NCBI GenBank assembly: GCA_015501075.1 | Contig: JADNYJ010000072.1 | Location: forward strand, 1 to 64,000 | Length of the DNA stretch: 64,000 nucleotides | Direction: 5' to 3' | DNA from: Gymnopilus junonius | Taxonomy: Eukaryota; Basidiomycota; Agaricomycetes; Agaricales; Galerinaceae | Part shown: positions 22,564 to 35,175 of the stretch, piece by piece | Numbering within the stretch: position 1 is the stretch's first letter | Layout of the letters: the number at the start of each line of letters is the position of its first letter | Notes under the pieces: model-generated | What the model was told of the DNA's origin: nothing | What the model saw: only the letters and a program-made list of their open reading frames with translations | The model's database searches: none | Program-made: the position numbers and the translations under genes

Positions 22564-24034
22564 TGTTGAACTTGCTCAAGAGATTCAAGTCGATACCCAC
22601 TGCCAGTGCCACTACTGCCTACCTTCGTTCATCATCTAGCATCGCGAGCGCTGCACCCCGCCTATTCCCCCACTACTGGTTTTACCACTGTCCTGCTCAC
22701 AAAGCTTGAGGAAGAGAATTGGCATGGTACACGCCGCATCCTTCTACCCAGTCTCTATCGGAGACGTACTTCATTCAAGTACCAAGTTCTCTTTAAACTC
22801 GGTTATGGAACACCGCTACTATTTGGTTTGCGAGATCTTCAGTCAGTTCCTTTTTGAAAATTTTCGTCCTGAAATGAGTTGAATGTCTCCAGACAGAATG
22901 AATATGTTTGCATGAAGTCCATGGTCAGCGACTACTCCTCTATAGAACGTGAGATCAAAGCGTACGAAGTTTTAGGCAAAGCAGGCAAGACCAGCAGGTC
23001 GCCAGGAAAGCTGTTTGTTCGACAGGCGTTGGATCACTTTGAACTTGTCATGGCGACGCAACTACCATTTTCTCATTCACGAGCCTCTCGGAGTTAGTTT
23101 GCAACTCCTTCTTCGCATCTTTAAAGTGGGTTTCCCGATGAACTACGTCAAAGATTTAGCTTCCCAGATGCTTTATGCTTTGGCATTCATCCACAGTGCC
23201 GGGGTCATTCACGCAGGTTCGAGCTCATCTGGTCCAATGTACTTTCTTTGATTTGACCTTTGGTGGACTCCAGATCTCCAAGCAAACAATATTCTTCTTC
23301 GCATCCAGGATGAAATCGTCTTCAAAGACGGTGAAGAAGCCGAGATTGAACACCCCAGTGCGAGGAAATTCATCAGCCAGGGACAGGAGCAGCGCCAATC
23401 TGTGATTTTCGAAACAAGGAGCCATCCCGGATCGCTGCGTCGCTGGATAGGTCTGAAGAGTGGCCCTATTCTATGTGATTTTGGTGAAGCACGTACGGGG
23501 AAAGAGTCGTATACGGAGCTGATCCAGCCCGCTTCCTATCGAGCACCGGAAGTGTTCCTCCACTGCCGTGGGGTCCAGCTGTGGATATTTGGAGTTTTGG
23601 ATGCATGGTTGTGTAAATTGCTCTTGTCCCCTGACTTTTATTGTTCATTATATAATATAGATATGGGATTTCCTGCTGGACCAGAACCTCTTTCCTCGAC
23701 CAAGTGGGCTAGATACCCACACTGCTGACCAAAACCAGCTCGCGCGGATGGTCGCTCTGCTTGGACCTCCCCCGAGGCGCTTCTGGCGACTCGGGTCCCC
23801 GCGCTCTAGAGTTTTTCAACGAGGACGGGTCTCCCAAGGGGAAGTTCCTAGTGAGACGCTCGAGTCACTCCTTGCGTCCTCGCTTGAACAAAGGAAAAAG
23901 ACACTGACAGCGGAGGAGTCGGCTGCGTTCCTTGCGTTTCTGAGACGCACGTTGACGTGGACGGGGAAGGGCGTGTTTCCGCTGAGGAGCTGCTTGAGGA
24001 TCCTTGGATTGTGGATGACGCATCGAAATGGCGA
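22564..24034 (+). pseudogene. SRPK-like protein kinase, copy E (many single-base deletions)
   Basis: The gene order and introns follow the other copies, but about ten one- or two-base deletions disrupt exons 1 to 4. Examples are TGTCCTGCTCACAAAG (others TGTCCCTGACTCAACAAAG), GGAACACCGC, CCACTGCCGTGG and CCTCCCCCGAGG. Catalytic-region text is still readable: YHFLIHEPLG out of frame, SAGVIHAG, LQANNILLRIQ, CDFGEA, YRAPEV. Its body (for example LLLRIFKVGFPMNYV) matches copy A. Its first exon and upstream block match copy B, and its 3' flank matches copy D, so it is a mosaic. The lesions are almost all deletions, which is unusual for neutral decay and may point to poor base calling in this stretch. 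Confidence 0.8.
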
Positions 24035-24372
24035 TAACCTATTGTCTGAGTCAATCAGTTTGGATTCAGTGTTCAAGTTGAAGCTCAAGCACACAATTTC
24101 ATTCTATTATACTTACTCTAGTCTGAGTACATCACGACGATATCAAATATCATACTCTGAGGACGCGATACTGGTCTTTTTCTCTTGATTTTATTTTATG
24201 TTTTTCACAAATGACAGCAGTCCATCCGCCTCACGATCATCGATGACTGTCAATTTAAGCTCAGCCGGGCATCATCAAACTAATCATGATGCCTTTCGGA
24301 GTTGGACCATGATGAATGACGATTTTGATCCAAATGTAAAATTCGAGTGGACTGGTCATGGCCAATAAAATT
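24035..24372 (+). repeat. Duplicated 3' flank of kinase E
   Basis: Partner of 21694-22030. Similarity stops at AATAAAATTTC. Confidence 0.8.
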
Positions 24373-24730
24373 TCGGCCGAAGCTAAATCAGCTATAAGGC
24401 TTAGAGCACCTATGCATTACTTACAATTTTCTCGTGCTGAACTGGCTATATCGATTAAAAACGACTGCAAATTCGAGCTGACCGGTAGGGCCGGGACGGG
24501 CAGACCGAGAGTTATAATTAGCGCGTCTTTTGAAGTACTGAAGTGCGGCAGAGGCTCTCACTCAGCCTGTGACGGAACCTTGCTTGCATTAGATCGTAAC
24601 CTGATGGTGTACTAGACTGATGTGCTCAGGGTTAATGGGTGCTCACGAGATGAGCGACCCTTTACTTACCAGCTGCCACAACATTGTACTCCGCATTACG
24701 AGTCCCACTGGACCCAATACCCCTCCCCCT

Positions 24731-27156
24731 ATGCCGCCAGGCATACTCTTATACTTGATCGCGTTTGCAGCATTTCCACTCATATCACTTGCTTTGGATG
24801 GTTTTATCTACGTACCCCTTGCTCGCCGATCCGCTGCAGCTTCATCCTTGAAATTCGACCCCGACAGAGAAACACTGAAAGTGAAGGGGAAATACAGCTT
24901 TGCCACAGTGGATTTGCCTAGTCGGTTTAAATCCAGGATAGCGACGGGTGCTGGTGTGCCTGTTATGAATGAGGTGTGTATAGTTGAACTTGTTTTTCTA
25001 TGGCTTGTGAATATCTGGAACGGCTGCTGATGTATCGCTGTTTATCTTTTTTTTTGCCTTATGTTATGATTGGAATTTAGGATGATATCCATTGGCACGC
25101 CGTGAGTTCTTCCTTCTTTGCAATTCCTCTCTCCCATCTCCCAAATCCCATCTGCCATCGTCTAAATCCTAAATTGAATATCCTAACCGACTTACAATTT
25201 ACCCATCCCCATCCTTTCTTCTTCAAACTCTCCAGCCCACAAACATTCAAAGTCATCCTCGACTCCGGCTCCTCCGACCTCTGGGTCGCCAGCAGCACCT
25301 GCACAAACTGCCTCACCGATGCGCCTCTATTCCATAGCGACCAATCCCAAACGTTCAATGCCTCAACGGGTGCAGAAGCAGAAGCGACTGTCACGTACGG
25401 ATCGGGGTCGGTATCGGGTGTTATAGCCACAGATACCATCACTATGGGCGGGTTCACTGTTCCTTCGCAGACTTTTCGTAAGTGCCATTCCTATAATGAT
25501 CCATTCGTCCATCATTCGTATCTAAATGTAATCATATCCACATCCAAACTCAAACTCAAACTCATACATCCACCTCACCTGCGATCTTGCTCAGTCACCG
25601 CTACTACCGTCAAAGAACTGCTCGACACCGGGTCTATGTCCGGGCTCATCGGCCTCGCGTTCCCCCTCTCTCCTCAATGCACTCCACACCCTTCTGGCTT
25701 GCGTTACTCAATGCCAACGCGTTCTCCGCGCCCGATATGGGGTTCTGGCTCGCCCGCGCCCCAGCGTCGTTGGATACTGCTGAGGTCCCTGGAGGTGTAT
25801 TCACCCTCGGAGGCGTGAATTTGACGTTGTACAGTGGGGATATCGACTTTCAGGATATACCGGTGTCAACGCCTTCGTTTTGGTTCCAGAGTTTGTCTGG
25901 TGAGTCATGGAGCGATCTAATGGATCTTAATCCTTCCCTTCTTCTTTTCTTTTTTAAATTCCTTCCGTCTCGTGGTTATTGGCGTTGACTTCGGAATCGG
26001 TTCCCTCCAAAAAAAAGCTGTGACAGTCAACGGTCAATCTATCCAAATCAACACCTCGACTGCTTCTACCCTCTAAGCCATCGACACCGGCACGATGGTC
26101 ATTGTCGGTCCATCCGCGGACGTAGCAGCGATATGGGCTGCAGTCCCCAACTCGAGCCCGTCCCAAGTTAGCAAGAGGTTCTTCCGATTCCGTGAGTGTT
26201 TTTGACTTTTCCGCTTTGGACCCTTTCTGTCTATTGACCCTTGATATATTTGTTTTCTTCTATGATAGCTTGTACCACCCAAGTGAACATAACCTTTTAA
26301 TTCTGCGGCGAAGTATCGAATCTCTCCTGAAGACATGAACGTAAGACAAGAGACGTCCCAGAGCCAATTCTGCCTTGGAGGGATCGTCACCGTTGGGAGC
26401 ACTGGTAATGAAACCAATGCTCGACAGTGGATTATTGGGGATACGTTTTGGTCAATGCTGTTTTCTTCGGATGAATGTATAGTGCCTTGACTGATGTTGA
26501 TTTTCTCTTTTTCGAAATTGATGGACTTGGAATTTAATCAAATAGAAAAAACGTATACACTGTCTTACGCGCTTCACCGCCATCTGTAGGGTTTGCCGAG
26601 CTCTCTTTGCTAGCCGGAGGTGCAGGTGCGGTTTTCCGTTTAGGTTGTTTCATAATGCCCGGCCATTGTCACTCATTATTTTCTTTGCTTTTCAATTTCT
26701 TTTTTAATTATTGCCCTGCGCCGTGGAAATAAAATCAAACATCAGGTGCACCGAACAACTCGAACACAAGCACGGATATATCTAGCTCTGGCTCTGGTTC
26801 GTTACCTACTAGCGGGACCACTAGTACGTCTTCTTTATTTCATCCATATCCATTTTCATTTTGAACGTGATCATCCCTCCTTCATTCTCCTCCCTTCAGG
26901 TAGCGCCCAATCTACGGTTTGGGCTCCAACTCAATTAAATTTAGCTATGGTATTGATGGTTCCAGTGCTCGGCACTCTCATCTCAATTTATGTAACGAGG
27001 GCACTGGTGCACTTTAAATTATTCAGGACTCTGATGATCTGCATTTGTACCGTATCTAAGTACTATCTACGTTGTATGATATTGCTAAGTAGTATTTTGA
27101 TTCACAATTTTGCTAAATCGCAAACATTAACGATTATCGTTGTAGATCTAAAATAA
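24731..27156 (+). pseudogene. Pepsin-type aspartic protease with GPI-like tail, disabled
   Basis: The ATG at 24731 starts MPPGILLYLIAFAAFPLISL, a signal peptide, followed by a propeptide-like basic stretch. After introns come the first catalytic motif DSGSSDLWV (about 25258-25284), the flap region TYGSGSVSG and the GLIGLAF block. The second catalytic motif is AIDTGTMVIVGPSADV (about 26080-26125), then QWIIGDTFW and KNVYTVLRA. A Ser/Thr-rich linker and a hydrophobic tail (LNLAMVLMVPVLGTLISIYV) suggest a GPI anchor, as in yapsin-like proteases. Lesions include a frame change between GLIGLAFPLS and STPFWLALL near 25660, a TAA just before the second motif at about 26074, and an uncertain junction before the first motif. 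The exact end is uncertain. Confidence 0.75.
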
Positions 27157-28714
27157 TATGGTCATACCAGTCTCTCAGCGCCATACCCTCGACTTCGTCG
27201 ATGGCCTCCAATTGTACACCATTTTTGTCACAGGAGGACCAAGGGCGAATAACTTTCCACCAAGTCTTCGGCCCTTTGACTGAATCAATTGTCTTGCAGA
27301 CGTCGATATACTTCAAGATTTGATGTTTCTCGCATAAGAAATTACTACGGCTTGCTCTGTAACCATCGCTTGAACTTCAGGACTCGCACGGGAGCCTAAC
27401 GTATGCAAAAAGCCTTCGAATAAAATTGAGATATATACCAGCGGAACATATTTCATTAAACGCGGGACGTGAATGCACTAAATGCGAGTCAGCAGTGAGT
27501 TTCAATGAATGTTATGGGACCTTACCAGGTTTTCTGGTTCGCAGGTGGCTTCTGTTTCGAATGAAATTGCCAAGTAATTTAAAGAAGGTAAAGACTGTCC
27601 CAATATCTTCCACCAAGACACAACCGAATTTTCACTGTGCACGATATGTAGGCTTTTCAAGCCAGGCATGGCTCGGGTCACCAAGAACGCTGGAACATCC
27701 TCTCCAGTGATCGAGTCCCACAACGAATCTATAACCAAGCGAAGTAAATTATCGCAGGTGGTGTGCTGTAAGAAGCTAGAGATGTATTTGTAGCTTCCTT
27801 TGATCGACATCAATTTCGAAAATGAGACGATGCGATTCTTCACGCCTTTCTCGCCAATTAAGAATGGCTCGAAGTCGAAGGTCAAATTGCGCAAGGATGG
27901 AAAGGACTGCGTGAGGGCATCGAGGTGTACATCGCAATTGCTCAAAGATATTGAAACTACTTTTGGGAAAATGACTGGCGTCCGAGCCACGTTGAGGCTA
28001 TCTCGGGACCTTTGTTCATCGATGAGGAGGTTGTGCATGTCTGCAGCTTCGAAATAAAGCTCTTCCAAGTATTCTTTGGAAGCAAAGAGAACGCTACCGA
28101 ATCCTTCTCCTTTAAGGAGCGCCAGTTGTTTTATGTCGTCTCCTATATAGTACTTGACTTTTCGGAGCCTGATGGTATCTTCCTCCAGACGCATTGCTTG
28201 CCCAAATGAAGTTGTTGCTGTGGGACCTATCCCCCAGAGGTCGATGTCGGTAAGCCGCGGACGAGCAAGGAGTGTGGCCACAAAATCCGGGGAATGCAGG
28301 CATATGTCATCTATCTCGGCCTCGATGACGAAAGAACGGAGATTGGGCATTAATGCTAGGGCCTTTGTCAACGAAGGGGCCCAAGTGCTGATAGGGTATG
28401 GCTCGGGTTCAGCAGCAGCCAAGTGGTAATGATCCTTTTACACTTGTTTCACAAGCAAACATAAGGACTTCGAAAGTGAGCACATAGCGACCGAGGCCAA
28501 GAATTTCGTTGTCGATATTTTTGTGACTACTGTTGATGATGAAGTCGAGAAAGCCGATGATTTGTTCTGGATTTCGATCGAGAGATACAGTGCGCAATAG
28601 GTGTGGCATCGCGGACACATGGAAATGAGAAGAAACGAGGGAGATATTGACCAGGCCGGATACTGAACACTCTCGAAGGATGTGTTCAAACACATCATCA
28701 TTTAGGATGGTCAT
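27134..28714 (-). pseudogene. F-box-like/leucine-rich family protein, copy 1 (frameshifted)
   Basis: Read leftwards from the ATG at 28714: MTILNDDVFEHILRECSVSG starts an F-box-like segment of about 45 residues. A long region of leucine-rich strands follows (LARPRLTDIDLWGIG, VSISLSNCDVHLDALTQSFP, LRRLVIDSLW-type phrases). A 50-base intron near 27485-27535 precedes a C-terminal exon ending WWKVIRP and MALRDWYD. F-box proteins act as substrate adaptors in SCF ubiquitin ligases; that role is inferred here. Two lesions are visible against the paralogue at 52371-53966. One is a short deletion with frame change near 28420-28435. The other is a one-base loss near 27320 (AAATCTTGAAG), which brings in a TGA. 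Confidence 0.72.
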
Positions 28715-29343
28715 GCCGATGTAAGCAGAATTTAGTGGAATATCGTTACAGTAATGGTAGCCTTCCGTGGTGATGCGAGTTTGAGGCGCCTGGGACTGGG
28801 GTGATGGATATCCTGGACGAACGTCTTGGCTCTCGATGCGGATCCCGAATAGCGCCAGTCAATGACTAATTGTCGCCTGTAGTCGCTGATAATGTCATGG
28901 CGCAAGAATTGTAAGCCGGATGCTATGATGGCGCGAATTAGGGTTCTTACATCGTGTGTAGAAGCAGTTGCCAATTACATAGAGGGATGACAGTTATGAG
29001 GATGAAACAATCAAGAGAGGATAAAAAGAGGGGTCAATCATAACACGCGTATGACTGTACCACACAGACGTCGATAAATGGAAGACTGACTGGTCTTCCG
29101 GACGTGTTCTGACTAGTGTAATTTGTAATTGGTTGGCCTATAATCACGTGGGCAATCATTCTAAGGGGACTTCGAGTCCAACCTAAGTCCAAGTTGTCTC
29201 GTGCTTTCGGCTATTAAGGCATCCTGTATAAATACAGGCATTGAAAATTATGTCTCGTTCGAGCAGGTCTTTACCACCTTAATACTTCCTAGCGCTGGTC
29301 GCCTCTATGTAACTCTGTCTTCTGAAGATTCTCCCAAGTCATC
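28715..29343. other. Intergenic, no gene seen
   Basis: Divergent spacer between F-box copy 1 (minus) and the secreted kinase-like gene (plus). It probably holds both promoters. TATAAATACA at about 29226-29235 is a candidate TATA element for the gene starting at 29344. Confidence 0.4.
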
Positions 29344-30600
29344 ATGCTATTTTCACAGTTGCTCATTATAATCTCGAGCCTTTCATGTATCGTATCTGCA
29401 CTCCCAATCGACTTCAACTCCACAGGTCGCCTAGTTTCAGATGTCTCTGCGGATCCCCTGTATGTCATTATTCGTCGTTTTCCAACTGGCTAACTTAGCT
29501 TTTTACTGAGCAGATTCGACTTGCAGGCGGCATCCGATCCACCATCCCATGAGGCTTCCGTGTTACTTCAAAGGCGAACCTCACAGAAAAAACACAACCT
29601 ACCTTCCACCCAAGTTCATCATTTGGCGCATCGAACTCAGGCCATCAGGAGTAAGGCGACCAAAAGGAAAAATGTCAGGTATAAACAAGCAGCTACCAAG
29701 TCGCTTATGGGAAGTCATTCAAAAGGACGATCCAAACACTGCAAGCGACCAGGTCATGTTCGAAAATTGTTTAGCAGAGGCTCCAATGTAAGTAACTTAT
29801 ACTTCTCATTCGTGATAAAGCACACTGAATTCCGGTCTGAAAAAAAAATTGCCTTGACTCAGGGCCAACTTTGCGAAGGTGCGTTAGGGTTGCTGCTATC
29901 TGATCCATATAATCTATTTAACGTTCCATGCAGTCAGATAATGAGCTCACGCTCAAAAGTGTCGAAGACAACACGGAGGTAACTGAAAGGATCAAGGCCG
30001 GATCGAAGAATCTGGGATATAACGCCCAAGCCTTCAACAACTGTCACTGAGCTCGTAACTGTCTCTGCCAGGGTCATCTCATTGCCAAGGGTGATGAAAT
30101 ACATCCATGGCTTGTCATGAAGTTTGTGCCCGGTTCGCCCTTGACCCAAACAAGTCCGTACAAGAAAGTAATAGCTTCATCCAAGGATGTTTGCGAAACA
30201 TTCATGAAAATGCACCAGAAAAAGCTGGAAACAGCTGTCGTTTATTTACATCAGACAACGGGTATGCTGCATGGTGACCTAAAAAATGGTGAAATTGGAT
30301 GTAACAATTTTTTTATAACTGGACTAATACAAACGTCAGAAAATATTCATTAGACGTTTGACGAGCATGGTCATGGCGAAGTGCATTTACTTGATTTTGG
30401 GAGTATGGCAACCAATTTGAAATCTAAACAAATGGTAAGTGTACGCTGTTTGGTTCATTCTTTCTGTATTTACCCCCCAAAAAAGCTTTTCAAGCAACTT
30501 CCACGTGGCACGAAGACGGAGGATAGAACAGTTAAAACCTTTGCTGATTTCAAAGCAAAGAATATATACACACTTTCAAATTGTCAAGGAAGGTAGCTGT
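29344..30600 (+). pseudogene. Secreted protein-kinase-like gene, probably decayed
   Basis: The first exon encodes MLFSQLLIIISSLSCIVSAL, a clear signal peptide, followed by LPIDFNSTGRL and a GT donor at about 29459. Later exons read KKHNLPSTQ or the alternative frame GEPHRKNTTYLPPKF, then LWEVIQKDDPNTASDQVMF. Kinase-like text follows: HPWLVMKFVPGSPL, LETAVVYLHQTTGMLHGDLK and VHLLDFGSMATN, which correspond to the hinge, catalytic loop (HGDLK) and DFG. Upstream of the catalytic loop the frame is broken by a TGA after FNNCH near 30048, and the end is indistinct. It resembles fungal secreted kinase-like proteins in which a signal peptide precedes a divergent kinase fold. I am unsure whether a correct splice form exists. 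Confidence 0.5.
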
Positions 30601-30699
30601 ATCGTATAGCAATGACCTCGCTTTTGTCACATAGTTTGCTTAACACATTATCAGCGGGTTCCTTGTCATCCGAAAATAGAGGAGTCAGAGCCAATATTA

Positions 30700-32010
30700 C
30701 GTTGAAGACCCCGAAGCAAGACCGAAATATATACCAGAGGGACAGATGTCAGTAATTGAGGAAGTTGAATACACTGCGGAGGTATTAGCCATTTTCCAAT
30801 AAAGTGGCAGCAGCTTACCAGGATTTCCGGTTCATGGGTGGCTTCTGATATCTGATATAAACGATATCTACAAGTAGTTCAGAGAGAATAATAAAGACTG
30901 TCTGAATACATTCCACCACTAAAGAGCAGATTTTACATGTTGTGTGACGAGGAGGCTTTTTAGACTAAATATAGATTGTGTTCCAATGAACGCAAGGCCC
31001 TCGCCTCCATTTGGGGGGTTCCACAACGAATGCATCTCCAAGTGACGTATATTATCGCAAGCTGTGCGCTGTAAAAAGAGAGAAATGTCCGCGTATCGTC
31101 CTTTGATCGATACCAGATTTGGAAATGGGACTGTAAGATTCCGCGCACCTGTGGCAATTGAGAAGGGATTGTCGTCAAAGACCAGAGTGCGCAAGGCTGG
31201 AAAAGATTGTGCGAGGGCATCGAGGTGTACATCGCAATTATTCAGAGATATTGACACCATGTTAGGGGAAATGACGGGCGTATGAGCCACGCTAAGGCTA
31301 CCTTGGCATGCTTGCTCGTCAATGAGGAAATCGTGCATGCGAGCAGATTCGAAATCAACCTCTTCCAGGTATTTTTTGGAAGCAAAAAAGAACGCTGCCG
31401 AAGCCTTCTCCTTTATGGAGCGCCAATTTGTTTATACCACCTTCTACATAGTATTTGACCTTTCGCAGCCTGATGGTGCCTGCCTTCATATGCATTACCT
31501 GTCCAAATAAATTCGATGCTGTGGATCCGGATCCTATCCACCAAAGGTCAATGTCGGTAAGCTGAGGACGAGCAAGGAGTGTGGCCGCGAAATCCGGGAA
31601 ATGCAGGCAGATAGATTCTATCTCGGCCTGGATGACAAGAGAACGGAGGGTCAATAAATGGGCCCATGCGCTGATAGTGTATGGTCCGGGTATAGCAGGA
31701 ACAAAGTGGTAATGATCGTCATCATCCTGAATTCCTACAGCTGTTGAGTGGCAGGGGATCTCGAAGGCGAGGACATAACGACCTGGGTCAATGATTTCGT
31801 TGTCGATATTTCTGTGGCTATTGTTGATTATGAACTCGAGAAAGCCGATGATTTGTTCTGGATTTCGATCGAGAGATACGGTGCGCAACAGATGTGGCAT
31901 CGCGAACAGACGTAAATGAGAAGAGACGAGGGAAACATTGAGCAAGCTGGATTTAGAGCACCCTCCCAGAATGTAATCAAATATATCGGCATTGAGAATA
32001 TGGTCCATAG
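30700..32010 (-). pseudogene. F-box-like/leucine-rich family protein, copy 2 (frameshifted, truncated)
   Basis: Starts near 32010 with MDHILNADIFDYILGGCSKS and is closely related to copy 1 (shared LLRTVSLDRNPEQIIGFLEF and FPDFAATLLARPQLTDIDLW). The frame is lost near 31365 after GEGFGSVLF and resumes with MHDFLIDEQACQG. The C-terminal exon is recognisable only by its start (CIQLPQLLTSVPLVYIS, about 30745) and is then cut off next to the secreted kinase-like gene. The conserved end WW...RDWYD is missing. Confidence 0.72.
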
Positions 32011-32455
32011 TCGATATCTGCAAAATTTAGCAGAGTACGATACAGTAGTGGAAGCTTTATTTTGATGTTGGAAGTCAATCGAAAGTCCTAGGTTGGGACT
32101 GGCGCTGTATAAAGAACAATTGATCCTGAAGTATTCAAGATCGGCGTACTGTAATATAATACTGATAAGTCGCTTCAGGCATGTGCAAGGTAGGATTCTT
32201 ACAAATGATAGGTGATAGGTGATGCGCGTAATATGTACGTGGTTGAGTTGGAATCGAGGACATCGGCTTACTTAAGAGACGTCCTGCAACTTTCGGTTTC
32301 TGCCGAATTGAATGCTTATACAGCGCCCATCAGTGGTGTCAAAGCACCATCATCATCGCCTCACACAACGACAACACCATTGCCCTTTCTTTCAAATTCT
32401 CTTCTATGTCTAATGCGCGCCAACTACAAAATCTATTGTTATAGTTGAAAACATT
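32011..32455. other. Intergenic, probable divergent promoter region
   Basis: Lies between F-box copy 2 and the transporter start. No coding signal is recognised. Confidence 0.4.
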
Positions 32456-35175
32456 ATGGCCATACCATTTCGTCAAAAACGCGCCGGAAACTGGCGGGAC
32501 ATCAATTACTTTATGCAATCTCTGTTTTCGCCAGTCTGGGTGTTTTCCTGGTGAGTTCCTCTCAGCTTTACGCTTTTTAAAGCTTCAAACGGATATGTTT
32601 AGTTTGGCTATGATCAAGGGTGTGTATTCGGGTGGATTCTTCTAGATACTGTCGCTGAACCTGGTACCCTTAGTGTCATGTCCGGTGTGATTACTGGCCC
32701 GCATTTCCTCAAATTTTCGACAACCCGAATGCCATAAATGTCGGAACCATGGTTGCTGTGCTGGAAATTGGCGCTTTCGGTGCGTTGGCCTTCCGAGCGC
32801 TGTGTAGTTATGTCCTGACTGAAGTACATCTACCTTTAGTCACGTCCATCGCTGCCGGAAGGATAGGCGACCTCATCGGCAGACGAGGCACACTTTTCAG
32901 TGGGGCTGTGGTATTTACGATTGGAGGAGCCATTCAGGCGTTTACTATTGGGTTTCGGACCATGGTACTCGGGAGGTTGATCAGCGGGTTCGGTGTCGGG
33001 TTACTTTCGTAAGTCGGTGCAAATTTCTCTCATCCGCGACTGACAAGGCTTATGCTCCAGGACAATCGTACCGATATACCAGAGCGAAATTTCCCCTCCA
33101 AAACATGTGCGTTTAGTCTCGAGACAGCGTTGTATATTCTGACTTGGCTTCTGCAGAGAGGTGCTTTGGCATGCGCCGAGTTTACTGTAAATATTGTTGG
33201 ATACTCTGTTTCTGTTGTACGTAATTTATGCTATGCGCTCCACTTCAATTTTACTAATACGATGTCCTGATAGTGGACCGACTATTTCTGCTCATTCATA
33301 GACTCTAACCTTTCATGGCGTATACCCCTATTTATTCAATGTGTCGTTGGTGCGCTTCTCGCTGCAGGTTCGCTCTTGATGCCTGAAAGTCCAAGGTGCG
33401 TCCCAAGTACTTCGCGCACCCACTATCCTACCTTATATTTCTGCAGATGGCTCATAGACACCAATAAAGATGAGCAGGGAATGGAAGTAATTGCCGATCT
33501 CCACGGAGGAGACGTCCATGGGACTGTTGCAAAGGCAGAATTTCAGGAAATTAAGGACAAGGTTTTGGCCGAGGTAAGCATCGAATAACCTTTGCTATTC
33601 TTTTCAACTGGATCACGCTATGCGTAGAGGGCTTTAGGTGAAGGAAGGTCTTACAAGACAATGTGGAAGAAGTATCAACGACGTGTACTTCTCGCCATGT
33701 CATCTCAAGCTTTTGCGCAGCTCGTGAGTTCGTTGCTTCTTGTATGATTCTAATGAAATCTGACGTCGAAGCTGCATTTGGCTGTAGAATGGGATAAATG
33801 GTATCTTCTTTCAACTTCCTTCTGTACTACGTGGTGTAGCTAATGAGGTGAACAGTCATTTCATATTATGCTCGTGAGTTATTCTGATCGGTTTCTCTTT
33901 TGACGTACATTCCCTTCATTAACTGTTTTTATGTCTCCCCAGCTAGGGTCTTTGAAGGTAATTCATGTTCACTAGTGGATCTCGACCCGTAGTTCTGATC
34001 TCTTTTGAAGAGGCTGGTTGGCTAGGTCGCCAGGCTATTCTCATGACCGGCGTTAATTCAGTTGTATATATCCTCAGCACTTTCCCTCCGTAAGTTTGTC
34101 TCCTTTAGTGATTCCGAACTTGACTGACACTAATGATATAGTTGGTACCTGGTCGATCGTTGGGGGCGTCGACCAATACTATTATCTGGAGCGGTGGTGG
34201 TATGAGGTTCTTCTATGTCTTCCGTTCCTATTATCTGAATTTTTTTTTTGCGCTGATAGATGTCATTCGCGCTTGGCTTTACTGGATATTTTATCTACCT
34301 CGACAAGCCTTGGACACCTGACGCTGTCGTATTGACCGTTATCATATTCAATGCCGCCTTTGGTTATAGGTACGTACGTTTGAGCGTTATGTTCTTACGT
34401 GCCTTCTAATATTTGAGATTTTTACTAGTTGGGGCCCTATTCCATGGCTATACCCTCCAGAGGTTCATTTGAGTCCTATTCCATTCTCTTTGTTTTATAA
34501 CTTACACGCGGAATTGACAGATCCTTCCTCTAACCTTCCGCGTCAAGGGCGTTTCCCTATCCACTGCCACAAACTGGGCCTTCAACTGGATTGTAGGCCA
34601 AATGACACCCTACTTACAGGATATGATTACGTGGCGGTTGTATTTCATGCACGCTTTCTTCTGTCTTTGTAGTTTTGTTCTTGGTGCGTGTTCGCCGTTG
34701 TTCATTCTCATATACCGGTAACTAATCTATTCACAGTGTATTTCCGTAAGTGAAGTTGCCAGAATTTGATAATATTTCTTCCGCTGAGAAGCTTGCAGTA
34801 TACCCCGAAACCAAAGGCGTACCGCTTGAAGAGATGGATTACATCTTTGGAGAAGGTGCGGTCTTCACTTTCCTGTCTCTTCGCAAATTGTATTAGCTGC
34901 ATTCTGACCTTCGGTTGTTTCCAGCTGAACAGAAGGACGGTCTTCCAGCGGCATCGCCGTATATGCCCTATCGATCACCTCATCCTTTCCCAAAAAGAAC
35001 CAGAAATGGATGGTTCAGTCGTCTCTTTTCGGCTTCAGGACTTGATCGCCGAAAGCGGGTCGACGATGAATCATACGCTCCTCTACGTGATGAGGATAGA
35101 GATGTTCCTGAAGAATTTGAGATGATTGGCCATGAAGGGGAAGATGTCGATCCTACACTTTCTCATACGCGTTGA
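32456..35175 (+). CDS. MFS sugar transporter (sugar/H+ symporter type)
   Basis: About 15 short exons encode a 12-helix major facilitator of the sugar porter family, a plasma-membrane hexose or polyol carrier. The start MAIPFRQKRAGNWRDIN and FGYDQG lead to AAGRIGDLIGRRGTLFSGAV (the conserved RxGRR loop). Then come TIVPIYQSEI, LLMPESPR, the QLNGIN-type helix-7 motif split by an intron, DRWGRRPIL and WGPIPWLYPPE. PETKGVPLEEMDYIFGE marks the end of helix 12, followed by a 75-residue acidic cytoplasmic tail ending at 35175. Two places need one extra T to keep frame: TACTTTATGCA near 32510 (YFYAIS expected) and AAATTTTCGAC near 32711. Both are T runs, so they may be sequencing errors; otherwise the gene is inactive. 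Substrate cannot be told. Confidence 0.85.
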
